Shown here piece after piece: positions 53,192-63,118 of a stretch of DNA of 64,000 nt (positions are counted from its first letter, which is position 1; each line of letters starts with the position of its first letter). The DNA comes from an uncultured Paracoccaceae bacterium (GTDB taxonomy: Bacteria > Pseudomonadota > Alphaproteobacteria > Rhodobacterales > Rhodobacteraceae), in assembly GCA_947496535.1 (NCBI GenBank), contig CANMDE010000003.1, positions 372,001 through 436,000 of the forward strand, given 5' to 3'. Position numbers and translations under genes: made by a program. The notes below the pieces were generated by a model. It did not search any database. It was given only the letters and a program-made list of their open reading frames with translations, and was not told the origin of the DNA.

Positions 53192-53779
53192 TTACTGCGC
53201 CAGGGCAACCCTTGCCGCGATGTCAAGATTGATGACGTCATCCACCAGATCGGCATAGCCCGTCGCGCCGAACTCCGACCGTCTGACCGCACCGCTGATC
53301 CGAAAGCTAAGCTGGCTCAAATCGTCTTCGGCTGTGCCTTGTTGCCGAAAAACCGCGACATTCAATGTGACAGGCCGTGTCACGCCCCGGATCGTCAGCA
53401 TGCCGTCGATTTGCCCGCCATCTGACAGGTTGCGTGGGTCGTTCGCCCTGATCGCGGTTGATTGAAACCGGATGGTCGGGTGTGCTACCGCGTTCAGAAC
53501 ACTGTCGGCCTTAAGCGCCTCGGTGGCAAAGATCACCCCAGCACGTGCGCGGGTGACATCGACCGTCACATCGGCGCGCGAATTGCTGAACTGGTCAAAG
53601 TCGATAGAGATATCAGCCGCCTGCACGGGCATGGAGCCCCGATTCTGGCCGCCGCTGAGCGAATAGACAAAACCAACCTCAGACCGGTCGGCCTGCAGGG
53701 CATAGGTCTGCGGCGCTGCCAAAAGGCTCGCGGGTAGCATTGTCATTAATGAAGAAATGAGAAGTGTGATCCAGGACAT
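53192..53779 (-). CDS. YceI-family periplasmic lipid-binding protein
   Basis: A 195-residue secreted protein. A signal peptide (SWITLLISSLMTMLPASLLAA) is followed by a YceI lipocalin-like barrel: YALQADRSEVGFVYSLSGGQ at the start, VNVTVD-type strands and ITIRGVTRPVTLNV in the middle. YceI proteins bind polyisoprenoids such as quinones. AAGGAG lies seven bases before the ATG at 53779, which decides the start. Confidence 0.88.
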   Translation of the reverse strand: MSWITLLISSLMTMLPASLLAAPQTYALQADRSEVGFVYSLSGGQNRGSMPVQAADISIDFDQFSNSRADVTVDVTRARAGVIFATEALKADSVLNAVAHPTIRFQSTAIRANDPRNLSDGGQIDGMLTIRGVTRPVTLNVAVFRQQGTAEDDLSQLSFRISGAVRRSEFGATGYADLVDDVINLDIAARVALAQ

Positions 53780-53978
53780 CGGTAAACTCCTTATGTGCAA
53801 TGTACCCCGATTACGCACCAGCTCGCGGGTTTATTCCCGGTTTCACGGAAAGTTGGTGCAATTACCGCTCAGGTAGCTTTTTTGGCCGCCCGGGTGCGGC
53901 CAGGATGCAGTGCCGCTTGCCAGTGATGATGCAGCCCCCTAAACCGGGCGTTAACACATAATTATGAGGGCCCGCCCA

Positions 53979-55319
53979 ATGCGTCTCAGCCGCTATTTCC
54001 TTCCCGTTCTTAAAGAAACGCCTCGAGAGGCGCAGATCGTCAGCCACCGCTACATGTTGCAGGCGGGGATGATCAAACAGTCGAGCGCCGGGATTTATTC
54101 GTGGCTCCCGCTTGGCTTCAAGATTTTGCGCAAGCTTGAAAACATCGTGCATGAAGAACAGCAGCGGGCAGGGCATCTGCCGATGCTGATGCCAACGGTT
54201 CAACCTGGCGAACTATGGGAGGAATCGGGTCGCGATAACTCTTACGGGCCCGAAATGCTCCGCATTACAGACCGGCATGGGCGCAAGATGCTTTACGGCC
54301 CCACCAATGAGGAACTGATCACGGATATCTTCCGGTCTCATGTGACCAGCTACAAGGAATTACCGCTGACCCTTTACCATATCCAGTGGAAATTCCGTGA
54401 TGAGGTCCGCCCGCGGTTTGGCGTCATGCGGGGCCGCGAGTTCTTTATGAAGGACGGCTACAATTTCGATCTGAATAAGGAAAACGCCCTGCACGCCTAC
54501 AATCGTCATCTGGTCAGCTATCTGCGGACCTATGAGCGCATGGGGCTAAAGGCGATCCCGATGCGCGCGGATGGCGGCCCCATCGGGGGCGACTACACGC
54601 ATGAATTCCTCGTGCTGGCCGAAACCGGTGAGTCAGAGGTGTTCTACGATAGTGCCGTGACTGATCTGCGCTTGGGCGATCGTGAAGTCGATTTTAGGAG
54701 TGTCGAACAATGTCAGGCGATCTTTGATGAATGGACCACGCCCTACGCCCGAACAGACGAAACCCATGACGAAGCGATCTTTGCGGATGTACCGAAGGAA
54801 CGCCAGAGCACCGCGAGGGGCATCGAAGTCGGGCAGATCTTCTATTTCGGCACCAAGTATTCCGAAACCATGGGCGCTTTGGTGGATGACGGGCAGGGCA
54901 ACAAGGTGCCCGTACATATGGGCTCGCACGGCATCGGTGTGTCGCGACTGCTGGGCGCGATTATCGAAGCCTCCCATGATGACAAAGGTATCATTTGGCC
55001 CGAAGGCGTGACGCCGTATCACTGCGGGATCGTGAATCTCAAGCAGGGCGATGCAGAAGCGGACGCGGCCTGTGACAGCCTCTATGACAGCCTGACCGCG
55101 CTGGGCCTTGAGCCGCTTTATGACGATCGCGACGAACGGGCCGGAACAAAGTTTGGCACGATGGATATGATCGGTCTGCCTTGGCGGCTGACTGTCGGTC
55201 CTCGTGGGCTGAAGAATGGCGTGGTTGAACTGACCTCTCGTAAAACCGGCGAAAGCGAAGAACTGCCGCCAGAGCAGGCGGTTGAGCGGATCGCACAGAT
55301 ATACGCCTCAGTGCGGTGA
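53979..55319 (+). CDS. proS: Prolyl-tRNA synthetase, short alphaproteobacterial type
   Basis: A 446-residue class II synthetase. Motifs seen are [19 protein letters not shown] near the start, the motif 2 region [20 protein letters not shown], and the motif 3 region [16 protein letters not shown]. The large editing insertion found in E. coli ProRS (572 residues) is absent, as in other alphaproteobacteria. The ATG at 53979 ([15 protein letters not shown]) gives the typical start; an ATG at 53964 would add five residues. The stop overlaps the peroxiredoxin gene. Confidence 0.95.
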   Translation: MRLSRYFLPVLKETPREAQIVSHRYMLQAGMIKQSSAGIYSWLPLGFKILRKLENIVHEEQQRAGHLPMLMPTVQPGELWEESGRDNSYGPEMLRITDRHGRKMLYGPTNEELITDIFRSHVTSYKELPLTLYHIQWKFRDEVRPRFGVMRGREFFMKDGYNFDLNKENALHAYNRHLVSYLRTYERMGLKAIPMRADGGPIGGDYTHEFLVLAETGESEVFYDSAVTDLRLGDREVDFRSVEQCQAIFDEWTTPYARTDETHDEAIFADVPKERQSTARGIEVGQIFYFGTKYSETMGALVDDGQGNKVPVHMGSHGIGVSRLLGAIIEASHDDKGIIWPEGVTPYHCGIVNLKQGDAEADAACDSLYDSLTALGLEPLYDDRDERAGTKFGTMDMIGLPWRLTVGPRGLKNGVVELTSRKTGESEELPPEQAVERIAQIYASVR

Positions 55320-55867
55320 GCCTGACCGAGGTAGACTGGTCGCTGATCCCGTCCCCGGCGGATGATGGCAAGGCCGATCATCTGGAAGGGATGGCATTAC
55401 CGGATATCAGCTTGCCTGCGACCTCAGGCGCTTGGGTGAATGTGGGCTCTCTGACCGGTGTGTCCGTCATTTATGTGTATCCAATGACGGGCCGTCCGGA
55501 CCGTGATCTGCCCGACGGATGGGATGACATCCCCGGCGCGCGGGGCTGCACGCCGCAATCCTGCGCCTTCCGGGATCACTTCGCCGAATTGCAGGGGCAC
55601 GGGGCGCAGCACGTCTTTGGCGTGTCCGTCCAGACCAAAGAGTATCAGCAAGAGGCGGCAGAACGGCTGCATTTGCCCTTCCCACTGCTGTCAGATGCCA
55701 AAGGGGCTTTGGCGGAAACGCTGGATCTGCCAACCTTCGAAGTTGACGACACACGCCTATTGAAACGGCTGACGATGATCGCGCGGGACGGGGTGATCGA
55801 AAAGGTCTTCTACCCCGTCTTTCCGCCTGATCAGGACGCGCAGAATGTGATCAGTTGGTTGACCTGA
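55316..55867 (+). CDS. Peroxiredoxin (AhpC/TSA family)
   Basis: A 183-residue thiol peroxidase. The active-site segment [16 protein letters not shown] gives two Cys five residues apart; the first is expected to be the peroxidatic residue, the second a possible resolving partner. The order resembles PrxQ-type enzymes. It begins with GTG inside the proS stop. The 3' end overlaps the convergent membrane-protein gene by 17 bp. Confidence 0.83.
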   Translation: MSLTEVDWSLIPSPADDGKADHLEGMALPDISLPATSGAWVNVGSLTGVSVIYVYPMTGRPDRDLPDGWDDIPGARGCTPQSCAFRDHFAELQGHGAQHVFGVSVQTKEYQQEAAERLHLPFPLLSDAKGALAETLDLPTFEVDDTRLLKRLTMIARDGVIEKVFYPVFPPDQDAQNVISWLT

Positions 55868-56642
55868 TCAGATCATCGTCGGCGTGGCGCGACGGGCGAA
55901 AATCATGCATGACTGCCAGAACCTCATCCGGGGCCACCCGCTGATAGGCGTCGCAAAGCAAGGCGACGGTCAGGAAGCCGCCAATTATGCTGATGGCGGT
56001 AAAAAGAAAGCCGTTTGCGATACCGACAAAGTCAAAGCCTGTGGCAGGATCATACATGATCATGTTGATATCCAACTGGCTGTCCAGCACTGCGAACCCA
56101 AGAACAAATATCGTGAAGAATAGACCGGGGCCGACGATTAGGCCGCCAAGCAGGCGCGGTGTCGACTGCAAAGGCCGTGTCAGCCGCGTCCAGAAGTCAC
56201 TGGGGTCAGCCGCAGCGGCAGAGGGCAATGTTGTGCCAAAGAGGGCCAGGACAACAAAACCACAAATCGAGAAGGTGAGCATCAACGACCCCATCCGGGT
56301 TTCTGATGTGCTTTGAAATGCGGTTGTGCTGTCATAGGCAAAGAAAGCTGCGAGGGTCGCAGCTATCGTCAATATGACGAGACCGCCGCCCACCAGCAGA
56401 AACCGCCCTAGCTTCAGGGGACGTACCGGATTTTTGTTGGCTCCGAGAAGGCGGGTTTCGCCAAACAGAACTGCACGGTGAATGAAGAAAAACACGATCG
56501 TATAGGCGGGCAATGTGGCACCAATGCTCAGATCAATGAGGGCATCCAGTAGTTTCAGGCCGGTCATGAAGACCGCAATGCCCAGAAAGAACCCCGGCGC
56601 CTGGGTGATCAACCACCAAGTCAATTTGTATTGGCGCAGCAT
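55851..56642 (-). CDS. Polytopic membrane protein of unknown function
   Basis: A 263-residue protein with about six hydrophobic segments, beginning MLRQYKLTWWLITQAPGFFL. Near the middle, SAAAADPSDFWTRLTRPLQS is a cytoplasmic or periplasmic loop. GGAGAAA lies upstream of the ATG at 56642, and the longer frame to 56708 lacks a ribosome site. I do not recognise a family. Confidence 0.7.
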   Translation of the reverse strand: MLRQYKLTWWLITQAPGFFLGIAVFMTGLKLLDALIDLSIGATLPAYTIVFFFIHRAVLFGETRLLGANKNPVRPLKLGRFLLVGGGLVILTIAATLAAFFAYDSTTAFQSTSETRMGSLMLTFSICGFVVLALFGTTLPSAAAADPSDFWTRLTRPLQSTPRLLGGLIVGPGLFFTIFVLGFAVLDSQLDINMIMYDPATGFDFVGIANGFLFTAISIIGGFLTVALLCDAYQRVAPDEVLAVMHDFRPSRHADDDLIRSTN

Positions 56643-56844
56643 GGGCGATTTCTCCGATATTGTTTTGGGGTGGATACAACCAAAACTTGTGGCCGCAATG
56701 TGCCGCACAAGTGGTGTTTTTGCGGCTCTGCCAATCGGGCTTCAAAAGTGTTTTGGTCTTTGGCACCTCGCAATGCTATTATGCGTCAAAACAACACGAT
56801 CTGAGGCAGCAGATGACACGAATTGATACCGAAGGGACGGGGAC

Positions 56845-57462
56845 ATGATCCGCGTTCTTTGTTTTGCGGGCGCGCTGGCAGGCGGTGTGAGCCTGTCGCA
56901 ATTCCCCGAATTTTCACAGCAATATCTTCAACGCCTCGGCGGGCAGGTTGATGCGTTGACCATTGTGGCCAAGGACTTTGACGCGTCCGCGCTTGAATCC
57001 GGTCTGGGCCGCGAAGAAGCCTTGCAACAGCTGACCGGCACCCAATTTTCCGAAGATCATCAGGCCGATATGCGTCGCACCTTCGCCCGGCAGGCCCGGC
57101 TGAGCGAGAATTTGGCGATCCTGCGCGCGGCCTCTCCGATGGAGCGTCTGACGATGCCGCACCGGATGGCTGATACAGAGGTGCTGCACGAGGTTTGGGC
57201 GGACTTTGCGCCCGCTGTCCCAGTGACCGCTGCAGGTGCAGTCGCCGCAGGCACCGGCCTTCTTGGCGGATGGGCCATGATGGCCGCATTTCTGGGGATG
57301 ATGATGCTACCATTTCGCAAAAGACAGACCCGGACAAAGCCAGAACCCAAAAAACGCGCCGAACCGGCCGTGCGGCAGGAACCCAGTGTTGTGCATTCCG
57401 GGCCTACACTGGTTGCCACTCCACCCAGCCACGTACCCCGCCTGATGGGGGCGGAACGCTAA
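56845..57462 (+). CDS. DUF2937-family membrane protein
   Basis: A 205-residue protein: an N-terminal hydrophobic segment, a helical soluble part (SQFPEFSQQYLQRLGGQVDA, typical of DUF2937), and a second membrane segment near residues 127-155 rich in Gly, Ala and Met, then a basic Pro-rich tail. The function is unknown. GGGACGGGGAC precedes the start. The stop overlaps the ThuA gene start by one base. Confidence 0.72.
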   Translation: MIRVLCFAGALAGGVSLSQFPEFSQQYLQRLGGQVDALTIVAKDFDASALESGLGREEALQQLTGTQFSEDHQADMRRTFARQARLSENLAILRAASPMERLTMPHRMADTEVLHEVWADFAPAVPVTAAGAVAAGTGLLGGWAMMAAFLGMMMLPFRKRQTRTKPEPKKRAEPAVRQEPSVVHSGPTLVATPPSHVPRLMGAER

Positions 57463-58169
57463 TGCGCGCCCTGATCACATGGGGTGGCTGGGACGGTCAT
57501 CAGCCGGACAAGGTGGCCGCGATCTTTCAGGCAATGCTTGAGGATGCGGGCATAGCCGTCACAATGACCGACAGCCTGGACTGCTTCGATGATGCGGATG
57601 CGCTACTGGCCTACGACCTGATCGTGCCGGTCTGGACCATGGCCAGCCTCAGCCGCGAAGCTGCAACCAACGTGTCAGAAGCCGTGGCGCAGGGGACCGG
57701 CATCGCGGGCTGTCATGGCGGCATGTGCGATGCGTTCCGAGAAAACACCCTTTGGCAATTCATGACCGGGGCCAATTGGGTGGCTCATCCCGGTGGCGAC
57801 GGTGTGAAACACCGGGTGCGGATCATCTCCGACGATCAACTGGTCGCGGGGATTGAGGATTTCGATGTCGAGACCGAGCAATATTACCTCCATGTCGATC
57901 CGGCCAACAAGGTGCTTGCTACGACCCGCACCGATGTCGTGACCTGGTATCACAGCCCCAACGGTGCGGTGGACATGCCCGTTGCTTGGACCCGCAACTG
58001 GGGCCTTGGCCGTGTCTATTACAATTCACTGGGTCATCAGGCCGACGTCATTGCCGACGGGCCAGCGCATGAGATGCTGCGCCGTGGCCTGATCTGGGCG
58101 GCCGAGGGCAAGCAGGCCGCAAAGGGCAAAGATCACACTCAATTCCAGACGGCTGGAAACCACTGGTAG
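57462..58169 (+). CDS. ThuA-like protein (glutamine amidotransferase-like fold)
   Basis: A 235-residue protein of the ThuA family, starting MRALITWGGWDGHQPDKVAA. The class I amidotransferase-like fold is visible in YDLIVPVWTMASLSREAATN and GIAGCHGGMCDAF, with a Cys at the usual nucleophile elbow. YYLHVDPANKVLATT and VYYNSLGHQADV complete the family pattern. ThuA is tied to trehalose or sugar-derivative use in rhizobia, but the biochemistry of most members is unknown. Confidence 0.85.
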   Translation: MRALITWGGWDGHQPDKVAAIFQAMLEDAGIAVTMTDSLDCFDDADALLAYDLIVPVWTMASLSREAATNVSEAVAQGTGIAGCHGGMCDAFRENTLWQFMTGANWVAHPGGDGVKHRVRIISDDQLVAGIEDFDVETEQYYLHVDPANKVLATTRTDVVTWYHSPNGAVDMPVAWTRNWGLGRVYYNSLGHQADVIADGPAHEMLRRGLIWAAEGKQAAKGKDHTQFQTAGNHW

Positions 58170-58237
58170 GGCGCAGGCGCCCTTGACCATTGCCGCAACT
58201 CCCCCCAACTTGCGCCGAAATTGATGCAGGAGCAGAC

Positions 58238-59503
58238 ATGGCATCGGTGAAAAGCACCGCCCCCTTTTCGAAATTCGAATGGATGATTGCCTGGCGCTAT
58301 ATCCGCGCCAAGCGGGCTGAAGGCGGCGTCAGCGTCATGACCTGGATCAGCCTGATCGGCGTCACCTTGGCCGTGTTCGCGTTGATCGCAACATTGGCGG
58401 TCCGCTCGGGTTTTCGGGCAGAATTCGTCGATACCATCGTGGGGGCCAACGCCCATATCACTGTGGTCAAGCCACGCGAAGTGATTGAAGATTACGAAGG
58501 CATGTCGGCACAGATCCTGACCGTGGATGGGGTCGAAAGTGTGGCCCCGCTGGTGCGCGGTCAGTCGATGGCATCCGCCTTTGGAAACAGCACCTTGGCC
58601 GATATCTATGGTATCCGGCTGGACGATTTGAGGGAATCCGAAGCAATCGTTGATAGCGAACGCACCGTTGGTAATATCGACGATCTGCCCAACGGGATCG
58701 CGCTTGGCTCAGCACTTGCGCAGAACCTTGGCGTGGGCCTTGGGGACAAAGTTGAAATAACGATCCGGGGCGGGTCGCTCACCCCAATGGGCCGATCCAC
58801 CCGGACAAATGCCTATGATGTGGTCTATATCTTCTCGACCGGGCGCTACCAGATCGATGAAATTCGCGCCTATCTCCCGTTCGAGACCGCACAGCTGATC
58901 TTTAATCGCGACGGCGTAGTGGACGAGCTTGAGGTCAGACTGGACGATCTGAACAAATCCGAGGAATTGAAACAGATCGTCGCCAATGCGGCGGGTGACG
59001 GGGTTTGGGCTTATAGCTGGCAGGACCGCGTGGGCCGGTATTTGCGGGCGCTGACGATTGAAGACAATGTCATGTTTATCATCCTGTCGATCCTTGTTCT
59101 GGTGGCTTCGATGAACATCATCAGCGGGCTGATCATGCTGGTCAAAAACAAGGGCCGTGATGTGGGAATATTGCGCACCATGGGCCTGACCGAAGGGTCA
59201 ATTCTTCGAATTTTCTTTATCTGCGGGGCCGGGATCGGCACACTGGGCACGCTTTTGGGGGTGATCTTTGGGTGCTTGTTCGCGATCTACGTTGATCAGA
59301 TTTTCAGCTTGGTGAATTATGTCTCCGGCGGCGGAGTATGGGACCCCGCGATCAGGGGTATCTACAATATCCCTGCTGAACTGCGGCTGGTCGATGTGCT
59401 GAAATCGATATCCCTTTCGCTTGGTCTGTCATGGATCATCACCATATTTCCGGCCCGTCGTGCGGCCCGTATGAACCCGGTCGAGGCGCTGCGTTATGAG
59501 TAA
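58238..59503 (+). CDS. Lipoprotein-releasing system permease (LolC/LolE family)
   Basis: A 421-residue inner-membrane protein with one N-terminal helix, a large periplasmic domain and three C-terminal helices. Signature segments are [20 protein letters not shown] and [20 protein letters not shown], and [18 protein letters not shown] ends the protein. With LolD it detaches outer-membrane lipoproteins and passes them to LolA. A single such gene is found here, as in species where one protein (LolF) serves as both LolC and LolE. AGGAGC precedes the ATG at 58238. It overlaps lolD by eight bases. Confidence 0.92.
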   Translation: MASVKSTAPFSKFEWMIAWRYIRAKRAEGGVSVMTWISLIGVTLAVFALIATLAVRSGFRAEFVDTIVGANAHITVVKPREVIEDYEGMSAQILTVDGVESVAPLVRGQSMASAFGNSTLADIYGIRLDDLRESEAIVDSERTVGNIDDLPNGIALGSALAQNLGVGLGDKVEITIRGGSLTPMGRSTRTNAYDVVYIFSTGRYQIDEIRAYLPFETAQLIFNRDGVVDELEVRLDDLNKSEELKQIVANAAGDGVWAYSWQDRVGRYLRALTIEDNVMFIILSILVLVASMNIISGLIMLVKNKGRDVGILRTMGLTEGSILRIFFICGAGIGTLGTLLGVIFGCLFAIYVDQIFSLVNYVSGGGVWDPAIRGIYNIPAELRLVDVLKSISLSLGLSWIITIFPARRAARMNPVEALRYE

Positions 59504-60179
59504 CCCAACATTGGACCTGCGCGGTCTGACCAAAACCTATAATACCGGCAAACCCAACGAAGTGCGCGTGCTGCAAGGGGCCGACCTGACCGTCGCACCC
59601 GGCGAAATCGTGGCTCTTGTCGCACCTTCCGGGGCCGGGAAATCCACACTGCTGCATATTGCGGGGTTGCTGGACACACCCGATGCGGGGACCGTCACAA
59701 TCGCCGGTGCGGATATGACCAAACTCTCGGACAAGAAGCGTACCGCGGTCAGGCGGGGAACGGTTGGTTTCATCTACCAGTTCCATCATTTACTGCCGGA
59801 GTTCACAGCGCTGGAAAACATCGTGCTGCCGCAACTGGCCAATGGGGTCAGTGATGGGGCAGCACGCGACCGCGCCATGAGCTTGCTAGACCGGGTTGGC
59901 GTCGGGGAACGGGCCTCGCACCGGCCAGCAGCGCTTTCCGGTGGGGAACAGCAGCGGGTCGCGTTTTGCCGGGCTTTGGCCAATGAACCGACGTTGCTTT
60001 TAGCGGACGAACCCACGGGGAACCTTGATCCTGAAACGTCTGATCGTGTGTTCGACGCATTGATGGGGCTGGTGCGCGACACCGGGCTTGCGGCGGTGAT
60101 CGCCACGCACAATCTCGAACTGGCCGCACGAATGGATCGCGTGGTACGGCTTTCGAACGGCGCGGTTGAGGCGCAGTAG
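59496..60179 (+). CDS. lolD: Lipoprotein-releasing system ATP-binding protein LolD
   Basis: A 227-residue ABC ATPase. Walker [10 protein letters not shown], signature [15 protein letters not shown] and Walker [13 protein letters not shown] are intact. It powers the LolC/E-type permease encoded just upstream (overlap of eight bases). A hydrophobic segment of the LolD type ([19 protein letters not shown]) contacts the permease. Confidence 0.93.
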   Translation: MSNPTLDLRGLTKTYNTGKPNEVRVLQGADLTVAPGEIVALVAPSGAGKSTLLHIAGLLDTPDAGTVTIAGADMTKLSDKKRTAVRRGTVGFIYQFHHLLPEFTALENIVLPQLANGVSDGAARDRAMSLLDRVGVGERASHRPAALSGGEQQRVAFCRALANEPTLLLADEPTGNLDPETSDRVFDALMGLVRDTGLAAVIATHNLELAARMDRVVRLSNGAVEAQ

Positions 60180-60180
60180 C

Positions 60181-60615
60181 TTACGCCTTCTGCGTAAGAA
60201 AAACGCCGGTGGCCATCAATGCGATACCGGCGGCCCTTGTTGGGGTAACCTGTGCTTGCAGTGCTCCGAACAGGCCGAAGTGGTCGATGATCGCAGCTGA
60301 TGCCAACTGGCCCAAAAGAACAAGGAAAACCGCGTTACCAACGCCCATGATCGGGGCAATCCACGTGATTGAAAGAAGGTAGAAAGCAATCAGCAGCCCA
60401 CCAAGAAAAAGATACTTCGGCGCGCTGGCGAGCTTAGAAATCGCGGTGGGATTGGTGAATATAGCCACCACGGTTGCGACCACGAACGCCACAGCGAACA
60501 GGCTTGCCGCCGCCACGGCGGGTGAGGTCAAGTGCCGCCCCAATGCTGCGTTCAATGCGGCCAGAACGGGGATGCCGATACCGGCGGCGAGCATGATCAG
60601 GATGTGGTGCGCCAT
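60181..60615 (-). CDS. DMT-superfamily membrane protein (YdcZ/DUF606)
   Basis: A 144-residue protein with five hydrophobic segments, starting HHILIMLAAGIGIPVLAALN. Glycines and prolines in the helices and the segment GVGNAVFLVLLGQLASAAII match the YdcZ (DUF606) family, small drug/metabolite-type transporters that work as dimers or fused pairs. The gene is convergent with lolD, one base apart. Confidence 0.82.
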   Translation of the reverse strand: MAHHILIMLAAGIGIPVLAALNAALGRHLTSPAVAAASLFAVAFVVATVVAIFTNPTAISKLASAPKYLFLGGLLIAFYLLSITWIAPIMGVGNAVFLVLLGQLASAAIIDHFGLFGALQAQVTPTRAAGIALMATGVFLTQKA

Positions 60616-60722
60616 GGGTTGTCCTTTTCTGATAGACCGGCAGCTTAAGCGGGTAATGATTTATATCAAACTGGGACTGCACCATTGTTTGGTATAAGCT
60701 AACCAAAAACAGGAGGCAGTGT

Positions 60723-61109
60723 ATGCGGTACTTTATTATTCTGGGGGCTCTGGCCGTTTCGGCTTGTGTGGAAGAACCCGTCACCGGGCAGATGGCCTTC
60801 ATGGCCGATTGCGCGGGTTGTCATGCAGCTGATGGCACAGGCAGCGGCGCGGATGCCCGTGACCTGACCGACCAGCCCCCCGACCTGACGACCATAGCCA
60901 GCCGCAATGGCGGCACTTTCCCCCGGGATCAGGTGATGTGCACCATCGACGGGCTTGATCGCGGCGCACATTTCAGCGTGGCCATGCCGGAATTTGGCGC
61001 GGGCGACATGGGCGATACGGTCGTGGTCGAAACCGAGGAAGGTTTGGGCACGCCAGTCCCCGAAAGACTGCTGATCCTGACCGACTATCTGGAAAGCATC
61101 CAGCGCTGA
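60723..61109 (+). CDS. c-type cytochrome, possibly a lipoprotein
   Basis: A 128-residue exported haem protein. The haem site is CAGCH (near residues 30-34), and the distal ligand is probably Met in AMPEFG. The N-terminus (IILGALAVSACVEE) ends in a lipobox-like Cys, so the protein may be tethered to a membrane. AGGAGGC precedes the ATG. It would act as an electron carrier in the periplasm. Confidence 0.87.
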   Translation: MRYFIILGALAVSACVEEPVTGQMAFMADCAGCHAADGTGSGADARDLTDQPPDLTTIASRNGGTFPRDQVMCTIDGLDRGAHFSVAMPEFGAGDMGDTVVVETEEGLGTPVPERLLILTDYLESIQR

Positions 61110-61203
61110 CACAAGCCTGACAATCATGTGAGAACCGCGCGTTTTGGTTTCTTTCTGACGCGACTGGTCTAACTCTGGCAAATAACAACTGTCGGAGATC
61201 ATT

Positions 61204-61842
61204 ATGCGCATCCTCATGTCTTCAGTGATTGCAGCAGCTTTGGCACTACCTGCCGCGGCCGGAACAATAGGCTATGGGTCGGGTTGGGCCGAACAGCGTC
61301 TACAGCTTTTCAGATCAAACAGTTACAGCTTTGGCACCAATCTCGGGATCGCCTCTGACGGTGCGGTGTCGCTCGCCTGGACGCGTCTGCCGCAAGCCGA
61401 ATGGGATGCGAGCGCCGCATCGTGGAATTGGACGGTTGAACAATCCGTCCCTGCCACGAACCTAGGTCAAAAGGGCGGCGATGATCGTAATATCTCGGTC
61501 TATTTCGTGTTCCTGCCAGCAGCCGAGGCCGAGCGCTTGCAAAGTGCCAGCATCCGCAGCCTGCTGGGCAATGATCAGGTGCGTATCCTGCAATATGCTT
61601 GGGGCGGAAACCATGGGCGTGGGGAAATTCTGGGCTCTCCCTATGCGCCGGGGCAGGGGGTTACGGTTGCGTTGCGTCAGGCGGGCACCGGCTCACATGC
61701 TGAAAGCGTCGATCTGGCGCAGGATTACGCGGCGGCCTTTGGCGGTACGCCAGAAGCGCTGATCGGCCTTGCCGTCTCAGCCGATAGCGATGACACATCC
61801 AGTATGATCCGCGCCGCACTCAGCCCCGTGACCTTGCAATAA
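61204..61842 (+). CDS. Exported DUF3047-like protein
   Basis: A 212-residue secreted protein, signal peptide RILMSSVIAAALALPAAAGT. The mature part has a Trp-rich strand pattern (SASSWNWTVE-like), then VYFVFLPAAEAERL and ILQYAWGGNHGRGEIL, which recalls DUF3047 proteins of unknown function. It begins about 95 bp after the cytochrome gene and ends one base before the esterase gene. Confidence 0.65.
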   Translation: MRILMSSVIAAALALPAAAGTIGYGSGWAEQRLQLFRSNSYSFGTNLGIASDGAVSLAWTRLPQAEWDASAASWNWTVEQSVPATNLGQKGGDDRNISVYFVFLPAAEAERLQSASIRSLLGNDQVRILQYAWGGNHGRGEILGSPYAPGQGVTVALRQAGTGSHAESVDLAQDYAAAFGGTPEALIGLAVSADSDDTSSMIRAALSPVTLQ

Positions 61843-61843
61843 A

Positions 61844-62647
61844 ATGATCAAACGGCTTGTCATCAGCGCGATCATCGCGGCGCTGCCCACCTTTGGTATG
61901 GCCTGCGGGGCCGACAGCGACTGTACCGTCGGAGACCGGGTTTACCGCATCTCAATGCCAGAGACCGCCGATGGACCAACCAGTGCGCTTGTCTTTGCGC
62001 ATGGCTACCGCGGATCGGCGGCGGGCGTGATGCGTAATTCGGGCCTGCGCCGTCTGGCCGATGATCTGGGCGTGGCCCTGATCGCGGTGCAGGGGATCGA
62101 TGGCGTCTGGGCGCTGCCCGGCCGCCCCGGAATGCCCGGTGAAACCGGACAGGGCGAATTTACCTATTATCAAGACGTGATCACCCACGCGACGCAGAAT
62201 TTCGACATCGATCCCGACCATATCGTCGCGACAGGCTTTTCGGCGGGCGGGATGATGACCTGGAACCTGATCTGCCACCGGTCGGAGCTGTTTGCGGGGT
62301 TCATCCCGATGTCGGGCACGTTCTGGAAACCGGAGCCAACCGACTGCGACACCCCGCCCGCCAGCGTCGTGCATATCCACGGAAACACCGACCGCACGGT
62401 GCCCCTGCCGGGGCGCCCTATCGGCCCCGGACATCAAGGGGATGTACCAGACGTGATCGCGATGTACGCCCAAACCGGTGGTTTTCAGAACGAAGCCCCT
62501 TACACGACCGACGCGGTGAACTGCGACATGCGTCGGAATGCTGACGGGAAAATCCTGAATTTCTGCCTGTTCGAAGGTGGGCATTCCTTCCGCCTCAACG
62601 ACCTGCGCGCGGCGTGGGACATGCTGGCAGAGGCTGGCGGGGTTTAA
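61844..62647 (+). CDS. PHB depolymerase-like esterase (LpqC/Fae family)
   Basis: A 267-residue exported alpha/beta hydrolase. A signal peptide (KRLVISAIIAALPTFGMA) is followed by an oxyanion region (LVFAHGYRGSAAGVMRNSG), the nucleophile Ser in GFSAGGMMTW, an Asp in HIHGNTDRTVPL and the final His in EGGHSFRL. Cys residues (C20, C27 and others) suggest disulfides. Related enzymes hydrolyse short polyhydroxyalkanoates or feruloyl and acetyl esters. The gene is one base after the DUF3047-like gene. Confidence 0.83.
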   Translation: MIKRLVISAIIAALPTFGMACGADSDCTVGDRVYRISMPETADGPTSALVFAHGYRGSAAGVMRNSGLRRLADDLGVALIAVQGIDGVWALPGRPGMPGETGQGEFTYYQDVITHATQNFDIDPDHIVATGFSAGGMMTWNLICHRSELFAGFIPMSGTFWKPEPTDCDTPPASVVHIHGNTDRTVPLPGRPIGPGHQGDVPDVIAMYAQTGGFQNEAPYTTDAVNCDMRRNADGKILNFCLFEGGHSFRLNDLRAAWDMLAEAGGV

Positions 62648-63118
62648 GGCGGAGGTCAGTCCTCTGGCGGGCCAACTATCTGTGGTGACGATCTTGGCCC
62701 GATGACGGCTTTGAGCCGATTGTGTTGAAAAACTCTGTATTCGAGCGGTGGCGACCAAATCAGGAGAATACCGTCCTGCTAAATGCGCATATTTCAAACA
62801 AAATTTGCTAAAGGGCTACCTGCAAAAACAATATCCCAAATTTCCGAGGCTATTTTTGGATTTAAGAGTTTTTCAACACAATCAGCCCGAAGTTACTAAT
62901 GCTGCGGCGCGCACGAACGTCCGGTTCCAAAGAGGTGGCCAAAAACATGTCGAAATCAAAATGGGTTTTGCTTGGGGTTAGAAACACAAAGTTCTCCAAT
63001 GATATAATTGAATTAAGAGTTAATGATAAAGATGACCGTTAGTGACCGACACCCCATTTTCTCTGGACAGCTTCCGTCCTCACGTTATCAATTAACCATT
63101 CGTAGAAGGAATTTGATT
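62648..63118. other. Intergenic region of 471 bp carrying a MITE-like element
   Basis: The main feature is the MITE-like element at 62714-62887. The rest is AT-rich, with no convincing gene. A frame at 62748-62981 covers the right end of the element and is rejected. Confidence 0.6.
62714..62887. mobile_element. MITE-like element with perfect 18-bp inverted repeats and 4-bp target duplication
   Basis: GATTGTGTTGAAAAACTC (62718-62735) and its exact reverse complement GAGTTTTTCAACACAATC (62866-62883) bound a 166-bp element. The same AGCC flanks both ends (62714-62717 and 62884-62887), the expected target duplication. There is no transposase inside, so it would move only with a related insertion sequence. 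Elements with 4-bp duplications include members of the IS1182, IS1380 and IS5 groups. Confidence 0.8.

Noticed and set aside
62748..62981. Open frame of 77 codons
   Set aside because: It covers the right end of the MITE-like element and has no ribosome site.
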